DNA from: Alloyangia pacifica
Lineage (GTDB): Bacteria > Pseudomonadota > Alphaproteobacteria > Rhodobacterales > Rhodobacteraceae
DNA: 64,000 nucleotides
Assembly: GCF_003111685.1 (NCBI RefSeq)
Contig: NZ_CP022189.1
Coordinates: 636,001-700,000 of the forward strand
Direction of reading: 5' to 3'
The notes beneath the pieces are model-generated. The model had not been told where the DNA came from. It worked only from the letters and a program-made list of their open reading frames with translations, and did no database searches. Position 1 is the stretch's first letter. Each line of letters begins with the position of its first letter. A program made the translations under genes and the position numbers. Positions 17,974 to 26,378 of the stretch are shown here, in pieces.

Positions 17974-20262
17974 ATGAACATTGCGGTGACCGACGGGGTG
18001 GTGCTGACCCCCACGCCATTTTCCGAAGGGCTGGGTGTCTGGTCGCGGGGTGACGGGCGGCCCGGATCGGACACCTATGCCTCCTATCCCTCGGCGGCCT
18101 TCGTCCCGGCGGATGCGGATTTCGGTGGCTGTCTCGAACTGCAGAAGGCCGAGCCGACGCAGAAGCTGCGCTACATGGGGCAGACGCCGATCCTACCCGG
18201 GGTCTACCTGCGGATCACTGCACGGGTGAAGGCGGTCTCGGGCAACCTGCCCTCGGTGCGCATCGCAGGCTGGGCGGGCAGCGGCAGCGATGTCGAGGTG
18301 ACCGGCCTGCCGATGCTTGGGCCTTCGGTCGCGCTGACCAGCTACAGCGAGGTGGTCGAGGTCTCGGCCATTGTCGGAACCGGATCACGCGGCGGCGTCG
18401 ACATGGTCTGGGGCATGGCGCCAAGCTATGGCCACTTCGGGCTCGACCTGACCGGGCTCAGCGGCGGGGTGGTGCGGATCGACGATCTTCGGATCGAGGA
18501 TGTGACCGGGGACTTCCTGCGCGGCATGATGGCCAGCGTCGATGTGCGGGACTACGGCGCACGCGGCGATGGCAGCACCGACGACAGCGCGGCCTTCGAG
18601 GCTGCCGACGCCGCGGCCGACGGGCGGCAGATCGTGGTGCCCGCGGGGACCTACCGGCTTGCCAGCTCGGTGACGCTGGAGAACCCAGTGCGTTTCGAGG
18701 GGCAGGTGAGCATGCCGGCCTCGGCGATCCTGTCGTTGACCCGGGACTTCCACTTCCCTGCCTATCTCGCGGCCTTCGGCGGGGACGAGGCGCTTGCGCT
18801 GGCCAAGGGGCTGCAGTCGCTGCTCAACAACGCCGACCACGAAAGTTTCGATCTCTGCGGGCGACGGGTGTCGCTGAGCGCGCCGCTCGACGTGCGGGCG
18901 GCAGTCAACAATCGCGACACCTATTCCCAGCGCCGGGTTCTGCGCAACGGTCAGCTCCGTGCCGAGGCGGGCGGAGGCTGGGACCCGGCCAGCGTCACCG
19001 GAACCGCGACCTACGCGGCCGCCAACCCCTGGCAGCTGACCAATGTGTCGAACATCGCAAATATCGAGGTGGGCAGCCTGGTGACCGGCGCCGGGGTGGG
19101 GCGCGAGATCTACGTGAAGGACAAGAACGTCGGCGCCGCGACGATCACCCTGTCGCAGCCGCTCTCGGACGCGATCGGCACGCAGGGTTATACCTTCACC
19201 CGCTTCCGCTACCTGCTCGATTTCTCGGGCTTCACCAAGCTCGAGAAATTCGAGATCGAGGGCGTGGAATTCCAGTGCTCCGAAGTGGCGAGCGGGGTGA
19301 TGCTGCCGCCCGCAGGCACGGTCAACGTCATCCGCAGTTGCGTCTTCAACCGTCCCGGTCACCGAGGCATCACCTCGCCGGGCGACGGCTGTCAGGGGCT
19401 GCTGGTCGATCACAACCAGTTCCTGAGCGCCGAGGCCGATCTTGCCACCACGAGCCGCCAGTCAGTGGCGATCAACACCAACGCCAACGACGTGAAGATC
19501 CGCAACAATCGCGCCTCGCAGTTCCGCCATTTCGCGGTGGTTTCGGGGGCGCATGCGGTGATCTCGGGCAATCATTTCTTCCAGGGCGACGACAGCGGCG
19601 CGGGCATTCGCTCGGCGGGGATTGTGCTTTGCCTGCGCGCCTGCAACACGACGATCACCGGAAATTACATCGACAACTGCTTTATCGAATGGACCAACGA
19701 GCGCGAGCCGGAGCCCGATTTTACCGGCGGCTTCGGTTTCGCGGGCCTGTCGCTGACCGGCAATGTCATGCTCTGCTCGGATGTCGCCGAGTGGTTCTCC
19801 TTTCTGGTGGTGAAGCCCTATGGCACAGGCCACATGGTCAACGGGCTCACCCTGTCGGGGAACCTCTTTCGCTGCGTCGGCGGGACGATCGTGCGGGTGG
19901 ACCGGGTCGACACTTCCTTCGCATCCTTGAACCTGAATGCGATGCGGCGGGTTTTCTTCGGCGCGAACACCTTTCACAATGTCGAGCTGCAGACCGAGAA
20001 CCCGCTGCAGGTCGCCCATGCGCAGAACAGCCACGCAAGCACATGGGTCGTCGAAACCGGCAACCGGCTACCCTTTGGCGGGCAGGCGCGCGAGGTGCAG
20101 AGCCTCGTGCTGCGCTCGCGCCCGCGCGATGCGGGCGATGCCAGCACCTTTGTCACCCCCTATGCCGTCACCGAGGGCGGCAGCGCAAAGGACGAGGTGC
20201 ATGTGGTCTGGCCCGAGCCGGTGCGGGGCGATCTGACGATGATGGTGCGGATGGACTACTGA
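17974..20262 (+). CDS. large right-handed beta-helix protein (pectate lyase/GH28-like)
   Basis: A 762-residue protein. Residues 1-180 form a beta-sandwich-like N-terminal domain (GVWSRGDGRPGSDTYASYPS, then ITARVKAVSGNLPSVRIAGW). From about residue 190 the sequence becomes a pectate-lyase-3-type beta helix, beginning VDVRDYGARGDGSTDDSAAF, with many short turns of the type NNRASQFRHFAVV, ITGNYIDN and LTLSGNLFRC. There is no signal peptide or lipobox, which is odd for a polysaccharide-active fold. Tailspikes and type I-secreted enzymes also use this architecture, but no RTX repeat or secretion genes are nearby. The catalytic residues are not evident. It is monocistronic. Start ATG 17974 follows a weak AGAGG; a GTG three codons earlier is possible. 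Confidence 0.8.
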   Translation: MNIAVTDGVVLTPTPFSEGLGVWSRGDGRPGSDTYASYPSAAFVPADADFGGCLELQKAEPTQKLRYMGQTPILPGVYLRITARVKAVSGNLPSVRIAGWAGSGSDVEVTGLPMLGPSVALTSYSEVVEVSAIVGTGSRGGVDMVWGMAPSYGHFGLDLTGLSGGVVRIDDLRIEDVTGDFLRGMMASVDVRDYGARGDGSTDDSAAFEAADAAADGRQIVVPAGTYRLASSVTLENPVRFEGQVSMPASAILSLTRDFHFPAYLAAFGGDEALALAKGLQSLLNNADHESFDLCGRRVSLSAPLDVRAAVNNRDTYSQRRVLRNGQLRAEAGGGWDPASVTGTATYAAANPWQLTNVSNIANIEVGSLVTGAGVGREIYVKDKNVGAATITLSQPLSDAIGTQGYTFTRFRYLLDFSGFTKLEKFEIEGVEFQCSEVASGVMLPPAGTVNVIRSCVFNRPGHRGITSPGDGCQGLLVDHNQFLSAEADLATTSRQSVAINTNANDVKIRNNRASQFRHFAVVSGAHAVISGNHFFQGDDSGAGIRSAGIVLCLRACNTTITGNYIDNCFIEWTNEREPEPDFTGGFGFAGLSLTGNVMLCSDVAEWFSFLVVKPYGTGHMVNGLTLSGNLFRCVGGTIVRVDRVDTSFASLNLNAMRRVFFGANTFHNVELQTENPLQVAHAQNSHASTWVVETGNRLPFGGQAREVQSLVLRSRPRDAGDASTFVTPYAVTEGGSAKDEVHVVWPEPVRGDLTMMVRMDY

Positions 20263-20319
20263 GCCGTGCCGCGATGCAGACGGGCGGGCCGGTGGCGGGC
20301 CGCGCCGGCCTCCTGTCCT

Positions 20320-20988
20320 TCAGAACTCGCTCCAGAGTCCCATGAAGAACCCCGAGCTGTTATCGCCGGTCAGCCCCTGGTTGGCGCCGATCTCGATCTG
20401 CAGGCGTCTGCGCAGGGGCAGAACCAGCGAGGGGGCCAAGCGCGCAAAGGCCTCGTCTCCTTGCTGCGCGCCGCTCTGGATTTGGAGGATGAGCCGTGCT
20501 TTGCGCGGCAGGCGCAGCCCCAGTGTGAGGTCGAGTTTGTAGTCGGTCCCCTTGGCCTCGCGAATTTCCGCCAGCAGGTCGGCGTTGAGCCAGCTCTGCT
20601 CCAGCCCGAAGCCAACCGAGAGCCCCGGTCGCAGGGCCCGCACCCCCTCGATCTGGCCCAGCCCCAGTTCGCCGGCGACGCGCAGCGGACCCGTGCCGAG
20701 CAGGGGAAACCGCACGAAGGCCACTGCCTTGCCGCCGCCCGAGATCGCACGCCCCAGATCGGTGCCGAAGGTCAGCCGGCGGCTGGCCCCGTATTCGAGA
20801 TAAAAGGTGTCATAGCGCATCTCGGCGCGCGGCCAGTTCTGCACTGGCTGATCCTGCGCCCAGGAGAGCCGGGTGGTCGTGCTGGCAAATCCGCGCCCCG
20901 GCGGCTGCAGCCAGGCTCCGGCGCGCAGCGGTGTGGCGGCGGTGCCGAGCAGCGTGCAGATCAGGGCGTGCAAGAGCAGGTGCCGCAT
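20320..20988 (-). CDS. probable outer-membrane beta-barrel protein
   Basis: A 222-residue exported protein of unknown function. The start at 20988 is preceded by GGAGG on the minus strand and gives a signal peptide (MRHLLLHALICTLLGTAATP, cleavage near LRAGA). The mature region alternates amphipathic beta strands with short turns (FASTTTRLSWAQ, MRYDTFYLEYGASRRLTFG, YKLDLTLGLRLPRKARLILQ) and ends GLWSEF, a C-terminal Phe typical of BAM-assembled barrels. About ten or twelve strands can be counted. Its gene is convergent with the beta-helix gene, 57 bases apart. No specific family recognised. Confidence 0.78.
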   Translation of the reverse strand: MRHLLLHALICTLLGTAATPLRAGAWLQPPGRGFASTTTRLSWAQDQPVQNWPRAEMRYDTFYLEYGASRRLTFGTDLGRAISGGGKAVAFVRFPLLGTGPLRVAGELGLGQIEGVRALRPGLSVGFGLEQSWLNADLLAEIREAKGTDYKLDLTLGLRLPRKARLILQIQSGAQQGDEAFARLAPSLVLPLRRRLQIEIGANQGLTGDNSSGFFMGLWSEF

Positions 20989-21172
20989 CGGAAGCCTCCT
21001 GCCAGGCAGCATGGCGGAATTGTCCTTAATGTCGGGTGAATCCCTGCGCCGAAGCGTTCCGGCAGAACGCCTCACCCCGCGTCATCTGGCCACTGGACGG
21101 GGGGCCGTCTTCGGCTATGCTGCAGGTGCGAAATGGCCCGGCGCGGGCCGTCGCATCGCATGGGGGGCTTTC

Positions 21173-21814
21173 ATGACCGGATCGGTGATCACCGTCGCGC
21201 AGCAGAAGGGGGGCTCGGGCAAGACCACGCTCTCGGCCAATCTCGCCATCGGCTTCCTTGCGCAGGGCAAATCCGTGGCCTTGGTCGACATTGACCCGCA
21301 GGGCAGCCTCGGGCGCTGGTTCATGACCCGGCTGGAGCGCGACCCCGGCGCGCTCGGGACATTGGAGTTTGCCACGTCTTCGGCCTGGGGGGTGACTTAC
21401 GAATGCCGCAAGCTGGCGGCGAGCCACGACGTGGTGATCGTCGACACACCGCCAAAGGCCGACAGCGATCTGCGCCCGGCGCTGCGCGCCGCCGACCTGG
21501 TGGTGGTGCCCGTTTCGATGAGCCATCTCGACCTCTGGGCCACCGAGGGGGTGCTCGACCTCGCCCGCCGGGAGAATCGCGCAGCGCTCGTGGTGCTCAA
21601 CCGCACCCGGCCCGGCACCCGCCTGTCGGGCGAGATCGCCGAGGCTGTGCAGGCGATGGAAGTGCCCATCGCCGCCGCGCAGCTGGCCAACCGGGTGGGC
21701 TATGCCGAGGCCTTCGGCCGCGGCCAGAGCGCCGCCGAGGGCCGCAAGACCCCGGCCCGCGCCGAGATCGCCGCCCTGACCGCAGAGGTGGCGGAGGCGC
21801 TGGCAAACGGGTAA
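21173..21814 (+). CDS. ParA/MinD-family ATPase
   Basis: A 213-residue P-loop ATPase with the deviant Walker A motif QKGGSGKTT (Lys12 and Lys17), the switch segment VDIDPQGSLGRW and Walker B VVIVDTPP. It has no DNA-binding helix-turn-helix extension, unlike plasmid ParA, and no neighbouring parB. Such short orphan ParA proteins position cargo (chemoreceptor clusters, carboxysomes, flagella) or act in plasmid-like partitioning. The start ATG at 21173 is preceded by GGGGGG; the frame is open upstream but would run through the divergent promoter. The partner gene follows 29 bases later, so the pair is probably an operon. Confidence 0.88.
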   Translation: MTGSVITVAQQKGGSGKTTLSANLAIGFLAQGKSVALVDIDPQGSLGRWFMTRLERDPGALGTLEFATSSAWGVTYECRKLAASHDVVIVDTPPKADSDLRPALRAADLVVVPVSMSHLDLWATEGVLDLARRENRAALVVLNRTRPGTRLSGEIAEAVQAMEVPIAAAQLANRVGYAEAFGRGQSAAEGRKTPARAEIAALTAEVAEALANG

Positions 21815-21843
21815 AGCGGACGGCAACAGGAGACATGACCCAG

Positions 21844-22686
21844 ATGACCGATCACGCCGCGCTCGCCGAGACCATCCGCCGCCACCAGCAGGGGCAGGGT
21901 CAGCCGATCTCGCGCCTTGGGTATTTCTGCGCCCCCTTCCGGCCGGTGGACGGCCCCTTCGCCGACAAGGTGGTCAAGGTCTACCGGGGCCTGCCCGACG
22001 GCGCGGCGCTGGAGCGGCTGGCACGGGCGCATGATGCCTATGTCGCAGCGCTGCAGAAAACCGGCGTGCCGCTGCCGCAGACCGAGTTCCTGCTGATGGA
22101 AACCGGGCAGGGCCGGGTGCCGGTGATCCTGCAGGAGGCGCTGCCCGAGAGCGCGCTGATGCGCCCGCGCATGCAGCGCGAGGATCTGGCCTCGACGCTG
22201 GCGATGATGGAAAGCGCCGGGCAGGTGATCGCGCAGTTCTGGAACAACGCCGACCAGATCGAGGGCCGCATCGGCTTCCATCCCTCGATCCGCAACTTCG
22301 CGGTGGTGGAGGGGCAGGCGATCTTCTACGACACCTTCCCGCCGCTGATCGGCTACAGCCGCGACGAGATGGGCGAGCTGCTGCTGCAGTTCTCAGAAAA
22401 GCGCCTGATGCGCTGGGTCGGGCCTTTCCTCAAGTCCAAGGTGACCGGCATCCAGGATGAATGGTACTCGGCCCCCGAGACGCTCGTCGGCCTCGTCGGC
22501 TCGGCCTGCCGGCTGCGCCCCGAGCACGCCGATGCCTATCTCGACTGGGGCCGCGACTTCGCCCCGCGCGCCATGCCGCGCTTCGCCGAGGAGGCGCTCG
22601 AAGGGCTGTCGCAGCCGCCGCGCCTGCCGGGTTACTGGACCGGCTTCCGCAAGCTGCTGGGCCTGCAGGGCGAGCCCAACCTCTGA
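21844..22686 (+). CDS. protein with kinase-fold-like motifs, partner of the ParA-like ATPase
   Basis: A 280-residue protein that I do not recognise as a named family. The order of motifs resembles a degenerate protein-kinase-like fold: KVVKVYRG could supply the strand-3 lysine, PVILQEALPES a hinge region, FHPSIRNFAV a shortened catalytic loop with the metal-binding Asn, and IFYDTFPP the Asp of a DFG-like segment. The C-terminal half is helical. This would place it near lipopolysaccharide-kinase-like or APH-like enzymes, as inference from spacing only. AGGAG at 21828-21832 gives 11-base spacing to the ATG at 21844; the ATG at 21835 has only 2. It is co-transcribed with the ParA-like gene. Confidence 0.72.
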   Translation: MTDHAALAETIRRHQQGQGQPISRLGYFCAPFRPVDGPFADKVVKVYRGLPDGAALERLARAHDAYVAALQKTGVPLPQTEFLLMETGQGRVPVILQEALPESALMRPRMQREDLASTLAMMESAGQVIAQFWNNADQIEGRIGFHPSIRNFAVVEGQAIFYDTFPPLIGYSRDEMGELLLQFSEKRLMRWVGPFLKSKVTGIQDEWYSAPETLVGLVGSACRLRPEHADAYLDWGRDFAPRAMPRFAEEALEGLSQPPRLPGYWTGFRKLLGLQGEPNL

Positions 22687-22811
22687 GCGCGACGCCGGCC
22701 CCACTAACTATGAATTAACCAATCTGCGCGCAGGTTGACCGCGCGGTAGAGGTTCGCGAGCCGATGACCGCAAGACGAGGAGCCCCGCGCAGGGAAGGAG
22801 CGCGTGCAACG

Positions 22812-22841
22812 AAAAAGGCCCGCCTCCGAAGAGACGGGCCC
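22812..22841 (-). terminator. terminator of the transaldolase gene
   Basis: On the minus strand GGCCCGTCTC pairs with GAGGCGGGCC around TTCG, with one mismatch, and is followed by TTTTT. It lies 21 bases past the stop codon. Confidence 0.85.
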
Positions 22842-22861
22842 TGATGTCCGGGTTTGCCGAA

Positions 22862-23515
22862 TCAGACGATCTTGATTCCGGCCTTCTCGGCGTCCGCGAG
22901 GAAGGCGGAGAGGCCCTTGTCGGTCAGCACGTGGTTCGCCATGGCCTTGATCACCGAGGGCGGCGCGGTGCAGACGTCGGCACCGATCTTGGCACATTCC
23001 GACATGTGGTTGGCCGAGCGGATCGAGGCGGCCAGCACCTGGGTCTCGTAGCCGTAGTTGTCATAGATCGCGCGGATGTCGGCGATCAGCTGCAGACCGT
23101 CGAGGTTCAGGTCATCGAGGCGGCCGATGAACGGCGAGATGAAGGTCGCGCCGGCCTTGGCGGCGAGCAGCGCCTGGTTGGCCGAGAAGCAGAGCGTCAC
23201 GTTGACCATGTTGCCCTCTTCCGAGAGCACCTTGCAGGCCTTGAGCCCGTCCCAGGTCAGCGGCACCTTCACGGCGATGTTCGGCGCGATCTCGGCCAGC
23301 TTGCGGCCTTCCTCGATCATCGCCTCGGCGTCGATTGCGACCACTTCCGCAGAGACCGGGCCAGGGACCAGTTCGCAGATTTCCTTGGTGACCTCGAGGA
23401 TGTCACGGCCGGACTTGGCGATCAGAGAGGGGTTGGTGGTGACGCCATCCACCATGCCGAGCTCGTGAAGCTCGCGGATTGCGTCCACGTCAGCGGTATC
23501 GACAAAGAATTTCAT
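22862..23515 (-). CDS. tal: fructose-6-phosphate aldolase-type transaldolase
   Basis: A 217-residue TIM-barrel enzyme of the short transaldolase subfamily. The Schiff-base lysine lies in the segment [12 protein letters not shown] (Lys83), and the N terminus [20 protein letters not shown] is diagnostic. The later block [17 protein letters not shown] follows the family pattern. It links the pentose phosphate pathway and glycolysis by transferring dihydroxyacetone units between sugar phosphates. Subfamily members act either as transaldolase or as fructose-6-phosphate aldolase, and motifs alone do not settle which. It is divergent from priA, an arrangement I remember from other Rhodobacterales. 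Confidence 0.92.
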   Translation of the reverse strand: MKFFVDTADVDAIRELHELGMVDGVTTNPSLIAKSGRDILEVTKEICELVPGPVSAEVVAIDAEAMIEEGRKLAEIAPNIAVKVPLTWDGLKACKVLSEEGNMVNVTLCFSANQALLAAKAGATFISPFIGRLDDLNLDGLQLIADIRAIYDNYGYETQVLAASIRSANHMSECAKIGADVCTAPPSVIKAMANHVLTDKGLSAFLADAEKAGIKIV

Positions 23516-23622
23516 CTGAGTAAGCCCTCCAGGCTTGGCTTGGCATTCGGTCGCGCCTGTCTTACCTCATGCAGTGAGGGGCGGGAACCCCCTTGGAAAT
23601 AGCGCTAACGGACCTGCCCTCA

Positions 23623-25812
23623 ATGGATGACTTCTACGACGAAGGCACGCTGATCTCGGTGCTGACCACGCAGCCCCTTGACCGGCTGCTGGACTACAAG
23701 GCGCCGGTGGGGGGCTGCGCGCAGGGGTCCTACGTCGAGGTGCCGCTGGGGCCGCGCAAGGTGCTGGGCGTGGTCTGGGGGCCGGGGCAGGGAGGGTTCG
23801 ACCCGGCCAAGGTCCGCGCCGCCTTCCGGGTGCTCGATGCGCCCCCCATGCGTGCCGAGCTGCGCGAGTTTCTCGAACGTGCCGCCGATTACACGCTGAC
23901 CCCGCGCACCGCCATGCTGCGCCTTGCCACCCGCGCGCCGGGGCTCGGCGACGGGCCGGCGATGCGCAAGATCTACCGCCGCGGCGAGGCCGAGCCGGAC
24001 CGGATGACCGATGCCCGGCGCCGGGTGCTGGAGGTGCTCGACGAGATGGGCGGCCTGTCGCTGACACTCAAAGAGCTGGCCGATGCCGCCGGGGTGACCT
24101 CTTCGGTGGTCAAGGGTCTCGCCAAGCAGGGGGCGGTGCGCGAGGAGGAGGCGCCGCGCGATACCGCCTTTGCCCGGCTCGATCCCGACTACGGCGGCAA
24201 GGCGCTGACCGAGGATCAGGCCGCCGCCGCCGAGGTGCTGCGCGACGGTGTGCGTTCGGGCAGCTATGGTACGGTGCTGCTGAAGGGGGTGACCGGCTCG
24301 GGCAAGACCGAGGTCTACCTTGAAGCCGTGGCCGAATGCCTGCGCAGGGGCCGACAGGCGCTGGTGCTGCTGCCCGAGATCGCGCTGACCTCGGAGTTCC
24401 TCACCCGGGTCGAGGCCCGCTTCGGCGCGCGCCCTGCCGAATGGCACTCGGGCGTCACGGTGACCGAGCGCCGGCGGGTCTGGCGGCAGGTGGCCGAGGG
24501 CGGCGCGCAGCTGGTGGTGGGCGCGCGTTCGGCGCTCTTCCTGCCGTTCCGTGACCTGGGCCTGACGGTCGTCGATGAGGAACACGACACCTCCTACAAG
24601 CAGGAGGAGGGCGTGCTTTACAACGCCCGCGACATGGCGGTGCTGCGCGCCTCGATCTGCGCGGGGCGGGTGGTGCTGGCCTCTGCGACTCCCTCGCTCG
24701 AGAGCTGGGCCAATGCCGACGCGGGCAAGTACCAGCGGCTCGATCTGGTCTCGCGCTTCGGTCCGGCGGTGATGCCGCAGATGCGGGCGCTCGACATGCG
24801 CGGCGAGGATCTGCCGGGCAGCCGCTGGATCTCGCCCTCCTTGCAGGCGGCGGTGAAGCGGCGGATCGCGCAGGGTGAACAGTCGCTGCTGTTTCTCAAC
24901 CGGCGCGGCTATGCCCCGGTCACCATCTGCCGCGCCTGCGGCCACCAGATCGCCTGCCCGCATTGCGACGCGCGCATGGTCGAGCACCGCTTCCAGCAGC
25001 GGCTGATCTGCCACCAGTGCGGCGAGAGCACGCCGAAGCCCGAAAAATGCCCCTCCTGCGAGGTCGAGGGCAAGCTGGCGGCGGTGGGGCCGGGGGTCGA
25101 GCGGCTGGCCGAGGAGGCAGCCGAGGTCTTTCCCGACGCCCGGCTGGCGGTGCTGTCGTCGGACCTCTTCGGCTCGGCACGGCAGCTCAAGGCCGAGATC
25201 GAGAAGATTGCCATGGGCGGGGCCGACATCGTCATCGGCACGCAGCTTGTCGCCAAGGGGCACAACTTTCCCAACCTGACGCTGGTGGGGGTGATCGACG
25301 CCGACCTCGGGCTGCAGGGCTCGGACCTGCGGGCGGCGGAGCGGACCTTCCAGCTGATGCGGCAGGTGGCCGGGCGTGCCGGTCGGGCCGAGAAGCCGGG
25401 CACGGCGCTCCTGCAGACCTTCCAGCCCGAGCACCCGGTGATCCGGGCGATCCTCTCGGGCGACGAGGAGGGGTTCTGGAAGGCCGAGGCGGACGAGCGC
25501 CGCGCGGCCGGGATGCCGCCCTATGGCCGTCTGGCGGGGGTGATCCTGTCCTCGACTGAGGTGCAGGAGGTCTTTGACCTCGGCGCGGCGATGGCACGGC
25601 AGGACGGGCCGCTGCGGCGCATCGGAGCGCAGGTCTACGGGCCGGCGCCGGCGCCCATCGCCCGCGTGCGCGGGCGGCACCGGGTGCGGTTGCTGGTCAA
25701 GGCGCCGAAGGGCGTCGCGCTGCAGTCGGCGCTCGCCGAATGGGCCGGGCAGTTCCGTCTGAAGGGCGAGTTGCGCATGGCGATCGACATCGACCCGCAG
25801 AGCTTTTTCTGA
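23623..25812 (+). CDS. priA: primosomal replication helicase PriA
   Basis: A 729-residue superfamily 2 helicase that reloads the replisome at stalled forks. An N-terminal DNA-binding domain (about residues 1-190, including TTQPLDRLLDYKAP) precedes Walker A GVTGSGKTEVY, the DEEH box in VVDEEHDTSYKQ, and the helicase C-terminal part with QVAGRAGRAEKPG. Between the two helicase lobes are the paired zinc-binding cysteines (CRACGHQIACPHCDARM, CHQCGESTPKPEKCPSC). The ATG at 23623 fits the family start although the ribosome site is weak; a TTG ten codons upstream is an alternative. Length is normal for alphaproteobacterial PriA. Confidence 0.95.
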   Translation: MDDFYDEGTLISVLTTQPLDRLLDYKAPVGGCAQGSYVEVPLGPRKVLGVVWGPGQGGFDPAKVRAAFRVLDAPPMRAELREFLERAADYTLTPRTAMLRLATRAPGLGDGPAMRKIYRRGEAEPDRMTDARRRVLEVLDEMGGLSLTLKELADAAGVTSSVVKGLAKQGAVREEEAPRDTAFARLDPDYGGKALTEDQAAAAEVLRDGVRSGSYGTVLLKGVTGSGKTEVYLEAVAECLRRGRQALVLLPEIALTSEFLTRVEARFGARPAEWHSGVTVTERRRVWRQVAEGGAQLVVGARSALFLPFRDLGLTVVDEEHDTSYKQEEGVLYNARDMAVLRASICAGRVVLASATPSLESWANADAGKYQRLDLVSRFGPAVMPQMRALDMRGEDLPGSRWISPSLQAAVKRRIAQGEQSLLFLNRRGYAPVTICRACGHQIACPHCDARMVEHRFQQRLICHQCGESTPKPEKCPSCEVEGKLAAVGPGVERLAEEAAEVFPDARLAVLSSDLFGSARQLKAEIEKIAMGGADIVIGTQLVAKGHNFPNLTLVGVIDADLGLQGSDLRAAERTFQLMRQVAGRAGRAEKPGTALLQTFQPEHPVIRAILSGDEEGFWKAEADERRAAGMPPYGRLAGVILSSTEVQEVFDLGAAMARQDGPLRRIGAQVYGPAPAPIARVRGRHRVRLLVKAPKGVALQSALAEWAGQFRLKGELRMAIDIDPQSFF

Positions 25813-25832
25813 AGGCAGGGCAGCGCGCGCCG

Positions 25833-26303
25833 CTACCCCGCCCGGTTCAGCTTCGTGCTGAGATGGATCAGGCTCTCTGAGCTTCTTACCCCGCGCGCCT
25901 CTGCGATCTTGTCGAGCGTGGCATCGAGCTCCTCGGTGCTGCGGGCGCTCACCTGAACCAGCAGGTCGACCCGCCCCGAGGTCGTATGCGCCGCCTCGAC
26001 CGCCGGCATCTGGCGCAGCCGGGCGAGAACTTCGGGCTGGCTGCGCGGCTCGATGCACACGAGAACCGTGGCGCGGATCGGCGCCTTCAGCGCGGCGCCG
26101 CGGCGCAGGGTGAAGCCGGCGATGATGCCGCGTGCCAGCAGCCGGTCGATACGCGCCTGAACCGTGGTCCGCGCCAGCCCCAGCTTGCGGGCGAGATCGG
26201 CCACCGGCAGCCGTGCATCCGCCTCGAGCAGCGCGATGAGCTGCCGGTCGGTTTCGTCAATCTGAATGGTCTTGTCGTCAATCTGTCGCATCACGCCTGA
26301 CAT
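25833..26303 (-). CDS. Lrp/AsnC-family transcriptional regulator
   Basis: A 156-residue regulator. The N-terminal helix-turn-helix spans about residues 14-65 (DETDRQLIALLEADARLPVA, then LARKLGLARTTVQARIDRLL), followed by the ligand-binding RAM domain (APIRATVLVCIEP through VDLLVQVSARSTEELDATL). Such proteins form octamers and sense amino acids. It is divergently transcribed from a PLP decarboxylase gene with only 75 bases between starts, so the likeliest job is control of that gene and itself, with ornithine, lysine or arginine as candidate effectors (inference). The start is either ATG 26303 or ATG 26291. Confidence 0.9.
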   Translation of the reverse strand: MSGVMRQIDDKTIQIDETDRQLIALLEADARLPVADLARKLGLARTTVQARIDRLLARGIIAGFTLRRGAALKAPIRATVLVCIEPRSQPEVLARLRQMPAVEAAHTTSGRVDLLVQVSARSTEELDATLDKIAEARGVRSSESLIHLSTKLNRAG

Positions 26304-26378
26304 TCTGTGCCATCTGCCACGCGAATCCGAGCGTTTTCTGCGTCAGTCTGGGAAGAAAAGCGACAGGAGGCAGTGCCC

